Shown in pieces: positions 25,204-34,700 of a DNA stretch of 64,000 nucleotides (positions within the stretch are counted from its first letter, which is position 1; the number at the start of each line of letters is the position of its first letter). The notes under the pieces are model-generated. The model worked only from the letters and a program-made list of their open reading frames with translations. It made no database searches and had not been told where the DNA came from. Origin of the DNA: Planktosalinus sp963975935 (lineage in GTDB: Bacteria; Bacteroidota; Bacteroidia; Flavobacteriales; Flavobacteriaceae); contig CAXBIQ010000005.1 in NCBI GenBank assembly GCA_963975935.1, forward strand, positions 1 through 64,000, read 5' to 3'. The position numbers and the translations under genes were made by a program.

Positions 25204-27225
25204 ATGCCCCTGATAAGAAATATCCTACTTTCCTTATTATTTCTCTTTGTCCTTAATATCAATGCTCAGGATGAAAAGGTTTATTATGAGAGTATTTTAG
25301 ACACTACTTCTTCCCGGGAAATTAAAATTACTTCGCTGGATTCACTAACAAATATAACCTGGAGAGAAGGCAATTATGATTTGTTTATAAAATACAGCAT
25401 TCAATTAATTGACCTCGCTGAAAGCGCCAAAAAATATGATTTGATGGCAAAAAAAGCCATGAATTTAAATTATCCGCTAGCAACGATACACGATAAACCT
25501 AAAGAAGCCACCACTATAATTAACCGGGTCCTGGCATTTGAAAACAAATTAACAGATAGTTTTCTTAAAGGTGGATTGTATTTAAAACGCGGAGGGAACT
25601 ACTTTAATTTCAATCTGCAACAAGCCATTGACGATTACACTAAAGCCATTAATCTCTATACAAAAAAAGATGCCATTTACAAGGCAGATGCCCATTTGTT
25701 CAGGGGGCAGGCATATTCAAATTTAGGGCAATTTGTCCTGGCAAGCGAGGATTACAGCAAAGCATATGATTTGTTTGAAGCTGAAGGAGATTATGAATAT
25801 ATGCTCCATGCTAAGAGTGGTGAGATAATCATGTTCAGCAAAAATGGCTTTTTGGAGAAATCCCTTAAGGAAAGATCGTCACTTATAGAGGAGCTTCAAA
25901 AATTGGAACTCTATGAGTATTTGAGTGTGCAACATTACAATCAGTCTCTTGATTATAAAAAAGCAGGTGATAAAACAAAACGTGAAGAAGAATTGCTCAA
26001 TGCATTGAAATATGCTGACTCAACAAACAAAAAGTTCTATACAAATACATCTGTCCACAGTGGTCTGTCAGATTTCTACTCGTCAACAAACAATTTGCAA
26101 AAAGCCAAATACCATCTGGACATTGCGTCAGAAAACTTACAAAACATTCAAAATGATTTGTATGCCAAATCCACATTTTTAATGGCCTTGATCAACTATC
26201 AGTTAAAAAATAATGAGGTTGAGGAAGCCAAAAAAAATGCGCTGGAACGCCTGACAATTCTTGAGAATATTGGTCTTGATGAAGAAACCATAAATACCCA
26301 TCTATTACTTTCAGAAATATATGGTGACGATGGGAATGAAACAGAGGAGTTTTATCATTTTAGAAAGCATGCTCTTTTAAAGGATTCTATTTATAACCAG
26401 AGCAAAACAAATGCGCTGGTATACTATCAGACCCTCTATGAAACAGAACGAAAGGAAAAAGAACTGGTTGAGAAAAAAAGCAATATTACCATTCTTGAAG
26501 AAAAAAACGACTCTTTAAAAAAACAATACCTTTTTGGCGGAATTGCTTTGACGATGGGTTTTGTTATGTTATTCCTTTACAAAAATCAAAAAAACCTGAA
26601 GCTCAACAAAAAATTAAACGAAAAATATACCCAGGACCTTTTACTAGCACAGGAAGAAGAAAGAAAGCGTGTTTCAAAAGACCTGCACGACAGTATTGGT
26701 CAGAGCCTGTTGCTCATTAAAAATACTGTTGTCCTAAACAAAGATGACGCTGCAAAACATCTTGTGGAAAATGCCATAGAAGAAGTGCGGTCTATTTCAA
26801 GGGCACTACACCCATTTCAGCTTCAGGAAATGGGAATTACAAAAGCCATAGAAAATATTTTATATCAAATTGATGAAACGACAGAACTCTTTATTTCTTC
26901 TGAAATTGAGAACATTGATACCCTTTTTGATATGCATCAAGAAGTAAATATATACCGTATAGTCCAGGAAAGTCTGAATAATGTTATTAAACACTCACAA
27001 GCGACAGCCGTTAAGTTTTCAATCAGTAAGTCTAATAAAGGCATTTCCATATATTTAAAAGACAATGGTGTTGGTTTTGATTTTACCGAACGATACAATG
27101 ACTTTAAAAGTTTAGGTTTAAAAACATTAAAGGAACGCACGCGCTACTTAAACGGAATTATGAAAGTAAGTTCACACACCGGTAAAGGCACAACGCTTGA
27201 GTTTATAATTCCCATTAAACAATGA
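25204..27225 (+). CDS. TPR-containing sensor histidine kinase, NarL-partner type
   Basis: A 673-residue sensor. It has a signal peptide (MPLIRNILLSLLFLFVLNINAQ), a periplasmic TPR-like helical domain (about 40-400; units such as GGNYFNFNLQQAIDDYTKAI), a coiled linker and one membrane helix (YLFGGIALTMGFVMLFLY, about 440-457). A HisKA_3 domain follows, with phospho-acceptor His495 in RVSKDLHDSIGQSLLL, then a HATPase (NNVIKHSQATAVKF, DNGVGFDF, LGLKTLKERTRYLNG). The signal is unknown. It overlaps its response regulator by four bases (ATGA). This architecture is frequent in Bacteroidota. Confidence 0.9.
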   Translation: MPLIRNILLSLLFLFVLNINAQDEKVYYESILDTTSSREIKITSLDSLTNITWREGNYDLFIKYSIQLIDLAESAKKYDLMAKKAMNLNYPLATIHDKPKEATTIINRVLAFENKLTDSFLKGGLYLKRGGNYFNFNLQQAIDDYTKAINLYTKKDAIYKADAHLFRGQAYSNLGQFVLASEDYSKAYDLFEAEGDYEYMLHAKSGEIIMFSKNGFLEKSLKERSSLIEELQKLELYEYLSVQHYNQSLDYKKAGDKTKREEELLNALKYADSTNKKFYTNTSVHSGLSDFYSSTNNLQKAKYHLDIASENLQNIQNDLYAKSTFLMALINYQLKNNEVEEAKKNALERLTILENIGLDEETINTHLLLSEIYGDDGNETEEFYHFRKHALLKDSIYNQSKTNALVYYQTLYETERKEKELVEKKSNITILEEKNDSLKKQYLFGGIALTMGFVMLFLYKNQKNLKLNKKLNEKYTQDLLLAQEEERKRVSKDLHDSIGQSLLLIKNTVVLNKDDAAKHLVENAIEEVRSISRALHPFQLQEMGITKAIENILYQIDETTELFISSEIENIDTLFDMHQEVNIYRIVQESLNNVIKHSQATAVKFSISKSNKGISIYLKDNGVGFDFTERYNDFKSLGLKTLKERTRYLNGIMKVSSHTGKGTTLEFIIPIKQ

Positions 27226-27857
27226 GTGAAAAAACGATCATAACTGCAGACGACCACCCGCTACTTTTAAAAGGTTTAAATGACTTTTTACTTGAAAAGA
27301 ATTTTAATATCATTGGGAGTGCTTCAAATGGTAATGAAGCTTTTAACCTTATTAAAAAATTAGAACCTCATATAGCCATTCTTGATATACAAATGCCACA
27401 GCTCTCAGGACTTGAAATTGCTAAGCTTTGTAAAGAGCACAAACTGAAAACAAAAATTATTTTAATAACCTTTCACAAAGAGGCCTCTCTCTATTTTGAA
27501 GCAAAAGACCTGAATGTTTATGGATACTTATTAAAAGAGTTTGCCACTGAAGAAATAGAAAACTGCATTGCTTCAGTGTCTCAAAACATTCCTTATTTTA
27601 GTGTCAAAATAAAGGAGCTTTTAGACCTCAACAAACCAAAAAACAGCAACCTGAATTTACTGACTCCTTCTGAACGAAAAATATTAAAACATATCGCCAA
27701 GGATAAAACAAACAAAGAAATTGCCAAGCTTTTATTTATATCTCCCAGAACAGTTGAAAAACACAGAAGCAATATCATTAATAAATTAAACCTGGAGCCC
27801 AAAACAAACTCACTTCTTATCTGGGCAAAAGAAAATCACGATCAGTTTAACATCTAA
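27222..27857 (+). CDS. LuxR/NarL-type response regulator
   Basis: A 211-residue regulator. The receiver domain has acidic TADDHP (Asp10/11), phospho-acceptor Asp55 in ILDIQMPQLSG, Thr in LITFHKE and Lys in YLLKEF. A LuxR-type helix-turn-helix follows (LTPSERKILKHIAKDKTNKE, IAKLLFISPRTVEKHRSNI). It is the partner of the upstream kinase by the ATGA overlap. A 9-bp inverted repeat starts on the last base of its stop codon, suggesting a binding site next to the gene. Confidence 0.93.
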   Translation: MSEKTIITADDHPLLLKGLNDFLLEKNFNIIGSASNGNEAFNLIKKLEPHIAILDIQMPQLSGLEIAKLCKEHKLKTKIILITFHKEASLYFEAKDLNVYGYLLKEFATEEIENCIASVSQNIPYFSVKIKELLDLNKPKNSNLNLLTPSERKILKHIAKDKTNKEIAKLLFISPRTVEKHRSNIINKLNLEPKTNSLLIWAKENHDQFNI

Positions 27858-27878
27858 AATACGTAGTATTACGTATTT
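27857..27878. promoter_or_regulatory. TACGTA-containing palindrome, candidate response-regulator operator
   Basis: Arms AAATACGTA (27857-27865) and TACGTATTT (27870-27878) are perfect inverted repeats separated by four bases. The centre is about 44 bp upstream of the transcription start predicted from the following -7 element, the usual place for a NarL/FixJ-type activator. It immediately follows the regulator gene. Confidence 0.6.
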
Positions 27879-27905
27879 ACAATTCAATTTTCTTTATTAT
27901 ATTTG
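27876..27905 (+). promoter_or_regulatory. Promoter of the micropeptide genes
   Basis: A consensus TATATTTG -7 element (27898-27905) is preceded at 18 bp by TTTA (27876-27879), one base off the TTTG -33 consensus and overlapping the right arm of the palindrome. A weak -33 together with an upstream operator fits an activated promoter. Confidence 0.55.
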
Positions 27906-27991
27906 TAAGAAAATAAAACGCTTGTAGCTTTTTCTCCCCATGAAAAGTAACATTTAGTCGATATTTTACAATCACCTAAAATTATTTTATC

Positions 27992-28078
27992 ATGAGAATC
28001 TCACTTCCAACACTCATTAAAGTAGCATCAATTGTTACTATTTTACTAAATCTTGTAGTTTTATTTAACATCATCTAA
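27992..28078 (+). CDS. Tiny single-helix membrane peptide (28 aa)
   Basis: Open frame ATG to TAA encoding 28 residues: MRISLPTLIKVASIVTILLN and then LVVLFNII. A short positive N-terminus (Arg2, Lys10) is followed by an uninterrupted hydrophobic helix. It lies about 80 bases after a predicted start site and 21 bp before a second gene of the same kind. No family is recognised. Possible roles are a modulator of the sensor kinase or another membrane protein, or a small toxin-like peptide. Coding status rests on frame, composition and arrangement only. Confidence 0.5.
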   Translation: MRISLPTLIKVASIVTILLNLVVLFNII

Positions 28079-28099
28079 ATACTCCGGGGGGACTAAAAA

Positions 28100-28213
28100 A
28101 TGGACAAAAAGAAATCACATACATCACACCTCGTGATCAGCAAATCGCTTCTCATTTTTGTTTTATTCATTGCCATACTGGTAGTGGTTTTAAATGTACT
28201 CGCATTTATTTAA
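28100..28213 (+). CDS. Tiny single-helix membrane peptide (37 aa)
   Basis: Open frame of 37 residues with a basic and histidine-containing N-terminus (MDKKKSHTSHLVISKS) and a 20-residue hydrophobic helix (LLIFVLFIAILVVVLNVLAF). The positive-inside rule predicts N-in, C-out. It follows the 28-residue peptide gene in the same direction and is preceded by a GGGGGG-containing spacer. No family is recognised; evidence is the same as for its neighbour. Confidence 0.5.
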   Translation: MDKKKSHTSHLVISKSLLIFVLFIAILVVVLNVLAFI

Positions 28214-28251
28214 AATATGAACAACAGGTAGGGTAAATTGCTTAAAAATTG

Positions 28252-28279
28252 TTTTGTTAGTAAAAAAATGCTAACAAAA
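28252..28279 (+). promoter_or_regulatory. Inverted repeat before the CAP lipoprotein gene
   Basis: TTTTGTTAG (28252-28260) and CTAACAAAA (28271-28279) are perfect 9-bp arms with a 10-base loop, ending 5 bases before the ATG. No T run follows, so it is not a normal terminator. It may be an operator or a hairpin controlling translation. Confidence 0.45.
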
Positions 28280-28284
28280 TCAAT

Positions 28285-28800
28285 ATGCTCCATCCTCTAA
28301 CTAGTATCCCCAGACTCATCATGTGCTTCTCATTATTATTTCTTTATGGCTCTTGTTCTAAAGAAGACAACCCCATTCAGGAAACAGCAATATATGACTT
28401 TGCTTCAAACCCGGAGGTTGAATTTGAAAAAGACCAGCAATATGAAAATGATCTTCTTCAAGCTGTCAATGAATTGCTTGTTTCAAGCGGCCAAACACCA
28501 CTCATTAGAAACTATCAGGCAGATGATGTAGCTTTTGACCACACCCTTACAATGATTGAGGCAAATACTTTGCACCACAATCACTTTTCAGAAAGACAAG
28601 CCTATTTTAATTCAATTGGATTTCAGGGTGTTAGAGAAAATGTAGGAAAGGGGTATAGCAATCCATCAGATTTAATTGCTGCCTGGTTACAAAGTGATGA
28701 GCACAAATCTGCCATAGAGTCAAACAGTACCCATACCGGGATCAGCGTTTTAAAAAATGAAGATGGTGTTTACTTTATTACTCAAATTTACTTAAAATAA
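28285..28800 (+). CDS. CAP/SCP domain lipoprotein
   Basis: A 171-residue lipoprotein of the CAP (SCP/PR1) family. The signal peptide ends in LYGSC followed by SKEDN. The mature protein has CAP features: a helical start (ENDLLQAVNELLVSSGQTPL), HNHFSERQAYFNSIGF, VRENVGKGYSNPSDLIAAWL and SDEHKSAIESNSTHTGISVL. The His, Glu and His of a CAP-type site are present. The role is unknown; bacterial CAP proteins are extracellular and often stress- or adhesion-linked. It follows the micropeptides on the same strand. Confidence 0.82.
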   Translation: MLHPLTSIPRLIMCFSLLFLYGSCSKEDNPIQETAIYDFASNPEVEFEKDQQYENDLLQAVNELLVSSGQTPLIRNYQADDVAFDHTLTMIEANTLHHNHFSERQAYFNSIGFQGVRENVGKGYSNPSDLIAAWLQSDEHKSAIESNSTHTGISVLKNEDGVYFITQIYLK

Positions 28801-28824
28801 AAAACCCGCTTTCTCAAGCGGGTT
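28797..28824 (-). terminator. Terminator between the CAP gene and csp
   Basis: Stem AACCCGCTT/AAGCGGGTT (28803-28824). On the minus strand it is followed by TTTTTTA, a good terminator for the cold-shock gene. On the plus side the T run is poor. Confidence 0.8.
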
Positions 28825-28850
28825 ACCAAAAATTGTAAAAAGAATATCTT

Positions 28851-29048
28851 TTAGTCGTGGATCACTCTTACTTGTGAAGCTACCACTCCTTTTCTTCCTT
28901 CTTCTTCAACATATTCTACCCTGTCGCCTTCATTTAATGCCTCACCATTTAAGCCTGAAGCATGAACAAAGATGTCTTTTCCTGTTTCGTCGTTAGTAAT
29001 AAAACCATAACCTTTGGATTCATTAAAAAATTTTACTGTTCCTTCCAT
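28851..29048 (-). CDS. Cold-shock domain protein
   Basis: A 65-residue single-domain RNA chaperone. RNP1 (KGYGFI) and RNP2 (DIFVHAS) are intact, and the start MEGTVKFFNESKGYGFI is standard for CspA-type proteins. It binds single-stranded nucleic acids and melts mRNA structure. The upstream spacer is very AT-rich, with AATA repeats just before the start, and no consensus -7 element was found. Confidence 0.95.
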   Translation of the reverse strand: MEGTVKFFNESKGYGFITNDETGKDIFVHASGLNGEALNEGDRVEYVEEEGRKGVVASQVRVIHD

Positions 29049-29293
29049 TGTAATAAATAAATAAATTAATAATGTAGTAAAGTTAAAAGAATATTGCTTT
29101 AATTGTTAAAAAAATCAAAAAAAATTTCAGATTCTATCTTGAGTAAAATATTTTAAAGCAAAAAAATTTACTGTATTGAAATTAAACGAAGCCTTTATTT
29201 TGAATGAAAAATCCTAATATTTTATTAATTACCATATGAATCCGATAACGGATTGGTACTTTAGATAAAACAATAATTTAAAACATAATCAAG

Positions 29294-29608
29294 ATGCAAA
29301 TCCAAATTAACACAGACAATAACATCAATGCAGATAAGGATATGGAAGCCTATTATGCTTCATTAATCGAAAAAGCATTGGGTCGGTTTGAAGACCACAT
29401 TACCAGAATTGAAGTCCACCTAAGTGATGAGAACAGTGAAAAATTTGGAACAGATGACAAGCGATGCCTTATTGAAGCGCGTTTGAACGGGAAACAGCCT
29501 GTTGCCGTTACAAATAGTGATGAAACTTTGGAAAAATCATTCAGGGGAAGCCTTGATAAAATAAAAAAAGTGCTTGACACTACTCTTGATAAGATGCGCA
29601 AGCACTAA
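29294..29608 (+). CDS. HPF/RaiA-like ribosome-associated protein
   Basis: A 104-residue protein matching short hibernation-promoting/RaiA domains (family formerly called sigma-54 modulation protein). A beta strand start (MQIQINTDNNI), helix DMEAYYASLIEKALGRFEDH, strand ITRIEVHLSDENS, then RCLIEARLNGKQPVAVTNSD and a C-terminal helix with basic residues (SLDKIKKVLDTTLDKMRKH) fit the fold. It lacks the long-form dimerisation tail. It stands alone and divergent from the cold-shock gene. Confidence 0.72.
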   Translation: MQIQINTDNNINADKDMEAYYASLIEKALGRFEDHITRIEVHLSDENSEKFGTDDKRCLIEARLNGKQPVAVTNSDETLEKSFRGSLDKIKKVLDTTLDKMRKH

Positions 29609-29655
29609 AAATTAAAAATATCAGAGGATTTTACGACTATATAAATAAAAGTTGT

Positions 29656-29931
29656 TTAGTCCTCTTTCTTATTCTTTTCTCTTTTTTCCTTGTCTCTGGA
29701 TTCCTCATACTCACGCATTTTCTTAAAACTGTCTTTTGTGAGCATATAATCCTTCACATCCCTTCTGTTTCGGCGATGGTATAAAAACAGCGGCATTATT
29801 ACAAAAAAAGCTCCGGCTACACCAAGCCCTATAAGAAATTCACCCCAAGAGGGGGTTTCACTTTTTACGTAAAAACCTGCGAGTACAGATCCCACACAAA
29901 GAAAAAACAATATGATAATTAACTGTTTCAT
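29656..29931 (-). CDS. Small two-helix membrane protein
   Basis: A 91-residue protein of unknown function. Helix 1 is IIILFFLCVGSVLAGFYV, helix 2 is FLIGLGVAGAFFVIMPLFLY, and a highly charged tail follows (REYEESRDKEKREKNKKED) that would be cytoplasmic. It lies 36 bp after aspS on the same strand and may be co-transcribed. Similar short proteins are seen beside aspS in Flavobacteriaceae. Confidence 0.65.
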   Translation of the reverse strand: MKQLIIILFFLCVGSVLAGFYVKSETPSWGEFLIGLGVAGAFFVIMPLFLYHRRNRRDVKDYMLTKDSFKKMREYEESRDKEKREKNKKED

Positions 29932-29967
29932 TTAGAAAACACGTTTCTTTCTTTATTTACTTCAAAA

Positions 29968-31716
29968 TTATAGATTGAGTTTAAGGTGCAACTCTTTTAG
30001 CTGACTGTCATCAATGGTTGCAGGTGCATCAATCATAATATCCCTTCCGGAATTATTTTTTGGAAATGCAATAAAATCCCTGATGGTTTCCTGGCCGCCC
30101 AAAATAGCAACTAATCTGTCAAGACCAAAAGCAATCCCGCCGTGCGGTGGTGCACCATATTGAAAAGCTTCCATTAAAAAGCCGAATTGTGCTTGTGCTT
30201 CTTCAGGAGTGAAACCCAGATAATCAAACATTTTTTCCTGAACTTCACGGTCATGGATCCTGATAGACCCCCCTCCTATTTCGTTACCATTTAAAACAAG
30301 GTCATAAGCGTTTGCTTTAACCTCACCGGGATTTGTTTTCAAAAGATCCATTTGACCGGGTTTTGGAGAAGTAAAGGGGTGATGCATTGCGTGGTAGCGG
30401 TTTGTTTCGTCATCCCATTCCAACAGTGGAAAATCAACAACCCAAAGTGGTGCAAACTCATCTTTTTTTCTCAGCCCCATTCTGGAAGCAACCTCCATGC
30501 GCAATGCACTCAGTTGTGCCCGCACTTTATTTTTTTCTCCAGAAAGAATACATATCAAATCCCCTTCTTTTGCCTGAGAAGCTTTTGCTATCTTAAACAG
30601 GTCATCCTCATCATAAAATTTATCTACAGAAGATTTATAGGTCCCGTCTTCGTTACATCGCACATACACCATCCCAAGAGCACCCACTTGCGGCCGTTTC
30701 ACCCAATCAGTAAGGGCATCTATCTCTTTGCGGGTATATGTATTTCCTTTAGGAATTACAATACCAACTACGAGTTCTGCTTCACTGAACACCTTAAAAT
30801 CCCTGTGTTTTGTTACTTCATTGAGTTCTTTAAATTCAAGTCCAAAACGGATATCAGGTTTGTCATTTCCATATTTACGCATCGCTTCATCATAGGTCAT
30901 TCTGGGAAACTTTTTAACCTCAACCCCCTTAATTTCCTTTAACAAATGCTTTGTTAGACCTTCAAATGTATCTAAAATGTCTTCCTGTTCAACATATGCC
31001 ATCTCACAGTCAATTTGGGTAAATTCAGGCTGCCTGTCTGCACGCAAATCTTCATCCCTGAAGCATTTTACAATTTGGAAATACTTGTCCATTCCGCCCA
31101 CCATCAAGAGTTGCTTAAAGGTTTGAGGCGATTGCGGAAGTGCATAAAACTGCCCTTCATTCATTCTTGAAGGTACCACAAAATCACGTGCACCTTCAGG
31201 GGTTGACTTGATCAGGTAAGGCGTTTCTACGTCAATGAAGCCTTGATCAGAAAGATACTTACGCACCTCCATAGATACTTTATGCCGAAACATCAAGTTA
31301 TTTCGCACAGGATTCCTGCGAATGTCAAGATAACGGTATTTCATTCGAAGGTCTTCCCCGCCGTCGGTTTTATCTTCAATGGTAAAAGGAGGTGTCAATG
31401 AAGCATTTAATACTTCAAGGTGCGTTACCAGTATTTCAATTTCGCCCGTAGGTATCTGATCGTTTTTTGATTCGCGCTCAATCACTTTTCCGGTAACTTG
31501 AATCACAAACTCACGCCCTAAATCTCTGGCCATACCCACCATTTTTTTGGGTGTGCGCTCTTCATCAAATATAAGTTGCGTGATACCATAACGGTCACGT
31601 AAATCAACCCAAACCATAAACCCTTTATCACGTGTTTTTTGAACCCATCCGGCAAGTGTAACTTCCTGCCCCACATGAGTTTCCCTAAGTTCTCCACAAG
31701 TATGAGATCTGTACAT
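29968..31716 (-). CDS. aspS: Aspartate-tRNA ligase
   Basis: Class IIb synthetase charging tRNA-Asp. An OB-fold domain (VTLAGWVQKTRDKGFMVWVD) is followed by motif 1, motif 2 (FRDEDLRADRQPEFTQIDCE), a bacterial GAD insertion and motif 3 (GIAFGLDRLVAILGG). The 582-residue length is normal for the bacterial type. The ATG at 31716 (MYRSHTCGELR) is chosen because a TAAATTTG -7 element lies at 31735-31742, so an upstream in-frame ATG would be at or before the transcript start. Confidence 0.96.
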   Translation of the reverse strand: MYRSHTCGELRETHVGQEVTLAGWVQKTRDKGFMVWVDLRDRYGITQLIFDEERTPKKMVGMARDLGREFVIQVTGKVIERESKNDQIPTGEIEILVTHLEVLNASLTPPFTIEDKTDGGEDLRMKYRYLDIRRNPVRNNLMFRHKVSMEVRKYLSDQGFIDVETPYLIKSTPEGARDFVVPSRMNEGQFYALPQSPQTFKQLLMVGGMDKYFQIVKCFRDEDLRADRQPEFTQIDCEMAYVEQEDILDTFEGLTKHLLKEIKGVEVKKFPRMTYDEAMRKYGNDKPDIRFGLEFKELNEVTKHRDFKVFSEAELVVGIVIPKGNTYTRKEIDALTDWVKRPQVGALGMVYVRCNEDGTYKSSVDKFYDEDDLFKIAKASQAKEGDLICILSGEKNKVRAQLSALRMEVASRMGLRKKDEFAPLWVVDFPLLEWDDETNRYHAMHHPFTSPKPGQMDLLKTNPGEVKANAYDLVLNGNEIGGGSIRIHDREVQEKMFDYLGFTPEEAQAQFGFLMEAFQYGAPPHGGIAFGLDRLVAILGGQETIRDFIAFPKNNSGRDIMIDAPATIDDSQLKELHLKLNL

Positions 31717-31734
31717 TTTTTTTATTTTAAGATG

Positions 31735-31742
31735 CAAATTTA
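31735..31742 (-). promoter_or_regulatory. -7 element of aspS
   Basis: TAAATTTG on the minus strand, 19 bases before the chosen ATG. No clear -33 element is visible. Confidence 0.5.
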
Positions 31743-31781
31743 GCATAAAAAAAATGCCCCACTTAGGTTGATAACGTTTTC

Positions 31782-34700
31782 TTAAGCTATTTTTTCAACC
31801 GGTTTTCCGTTTTTATGATTATCAAACCTGATTTTTGCGCGGTTTAATAAATAAAACATCGTTGGAACAATAACCAAAGTCAAAAAGGTTGCAAAGGTCA
31901 ATCCAAAAATAATGGTCCACGACATTGGTTTCCAGAACATATTGTTATCGCCACCAATGTAGATTTGCGGGTCAAATTCTGTAAACAATGTGAAGAAATT
32001 TAAGTTTAAACCCACGGCAAGGGGAAGTAACCCAAGGATTGTGGTAATTGCTGTCAAAATAACTGGGCGCAAACGGTTTGTTCCCGCTGCGATAATAACT
32101 TCCCTGTATTGCTCCCGTGTTAAAAGTTTATCATAAGGTATGTCTAGCTCGTCCTTCTTTCGGTCAACGAGCAGTTGGGTATAATCAATTAGTACAATGG
32201 CATTGTTGACCACGATACCCGCAAGTGATATAATACCCATCATGGTCATCAACACCACAAAATCCATTTGAAAAATTACCAGCCCAAACAAAACACCAAT
32301 AAAACTCAACACAATGGCCGCAAAGATCATAATGGGTTTTGAAATGGAATTGAATTGCCCCACAATAATCAATAAAATCAAAAACAAGGCAATAACCAAG
32401 GCGCCTGATAAAAACTCCATGTTTTTTGCCATTTCCTCCTGCTCGCCTGTAAATGCGTAGGTCATTTCTCTTGGCAAGGGGTAATTTGCCATTACTGCTT
32501 CAATTTTTTGAACAGTTTCCGTTGGATTGAAGCCTTCAAGCACGTTTGAGTAGATTGTTATCACACGCTTCAAGTCTTTCCGTTTGATAGAACTAAAAGT
32601 AGCCTGGCTTTTGGTTGTCACCAAAGTAGATAGCGGAATTTGCTTTAAGTTCCCTTTGTTATCCCTGAAGGTGATATTTTGATTGAACAAAGCATTTTCA
32701 CTGTAGCGGCTATCTCCGTCAAAACGCACTATAATATCATGATCATCATCTCCTTCTTTAAATGTGGAGGCATCAAAACCATAAATTGCAGAACGCAATG
32801 CCTGCCCCACCTGTGCTGTGGAAACACCTAACTCTCCGGCTTTCATACGGTCAACCACGACTTCCATTTCGGGTTTATTCTGGTTGACATCCAGGTTTAA
32901 ATCTTCAATACCGGGTATGTTTTGATTGTTGATATAGGTTTGTATATTTCGGGCTTCTTCAATCAATTCATAATAATCCTCCCCTTTTAACTCCAGATTG
33001 ATTGCATATCCCGCGGGAGGTCCGGCCTGGTCTTTTTCAGCAATAATACTCACACCGGGATGACCATGAACAGCCTCGCGTATTTCGGTCAACACATCAG
33101 AGCTGCTTACTTTATCACCTTCTTCATTATAACGGTACTTGTATTCCCTGAAGAGGACTGTCACTTTTCCACGATGGGGCATTTCATTTTGTGAAGCACC
33201 ATCGGTCATTGGGTTTCCGGCACCTTCACCCACCTGTGAGATGATGGACTCTGCCATATAGTTATAGGTTTCGCCATCTTCCTGATATTGGTATTTTTCC
33301 AAAACATCAAAAACCTGTTGCTCCACAATTTTGGTAAGCTCGTTGGTTTTTTCAATAGCAGTCCCTTCAGGATATTCAATATAAACTATGGCTTGATTGG
33401 GTTGATTTTCGGGAAAGAAAAGTTCAGCTGGAGGGAAAAGCTTGAAAACTCCATAGGCTACAAATAATAATACAATTGTTCCGAAGAAAAACCGATAGGC
33501 ATTGCTCCCTTTTAAAGCAAAATCAAGAAATCTCTGGTATTTTTTTTCGATTTTGGGAAGTGTCCTATATTGAAACTTTTTTGATGCAGGTATCAGTATA
33601 TATTTGAAAAACCACAACGATATGGAAACAAAAATGAATAGGTTTCCAAAGCCAACTAATGCTTTAGGCCCGCCTACAAACCCGAGGATGGTAAACAAAA
33701 TACCCAAAGCAAAAATACCTAATCCTTTGCGCAAAAGTGCTGTTTTAGCGCGGTTTTTCCAACCAATAAAAATTTGAACCAGTGAAACAATTAAAATTGC
33801 AGGGCCTAAAACCTGAAATATTATATGTGTATTCAGGATACCTGAGATTAACAACAAAAGTCCAAAAACGAATAAAGCTCCGCTAATTTTTACAACGGTT
33901 GTTCGTGACATCTCCTCTTCCTGCGTTTTCATAAAGGCTGAAGTCAGTGTAGCGTTTATGACCAAGGCAACAAACAGCGATGAAAACAAAACGATGGATA
34001 ATGTAAGCGGGAAAAAGATCATGAATTTTCCCATAATACCGGGCCAAAAACCCAGCGGTAAAAAGGCTGCAAGGGTTGTGGCCGTTGACGCAATAATCGG
34101 CCAGGCAATTTCGCCTACACCTTGTTTTGCAGCTTCCATTCTGGGCATTCCTTCGTCCATCAAACGGTATACATTTTCGACCACTACAATACCGTTATCT
34201 ACCAGCATCCCCAAGCCCATAACTGTGGCAAAAAGCACCATGGTGTTAAGCGTAAGGTTTACTCCTGCAAAGTCACCGGCAATGGGTAATATTAAAAAAG
34301 AAAGTAAAATGGAAAGCGGAATGGCAATTCCCACAAAAAGTGCATTTCTAAACCCGAGGAAAAACATCAAAACACTTATCACCAGGATTACCCCAAAAAT
34401 AATGCTGTTTTCCAGTTCAGCCACCTGGTCTTCAGTTCGTGTAGATTGATCGCTTGTGATGGTTATTTCCAAATCATCCGGCAGGTAACTACCCAAAGCT
34501 TCCGGAATATGCTCTTTTATCTTTTGCATTGCGGTAATCATATTTTCACCGCTTTTCTTTTTGATACTCAGCATCACTACAGGCTCGCCATATTCCCTGG
34601 CATAGGTAGTAGCATCCTTCGGCCTGAAGTTAATGGTGGCGATGTCACGTAAATAAACAGCGCCTTCATCTTCTTTTACCACAATATTTTCCAGCTCAGA

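Noticed and set aside
30352..30942. 196-codon frame opposite aspS
   Set aside because: Antisense shadow of a well-conserved synthetase; rich in Phe/Ile/Cys, without a recognisable motif.
33958..34449. 163-codon frame opposite the RND pump
   Set aside because: Antisense shadow of conserved pump sequence; no promoter or family support.
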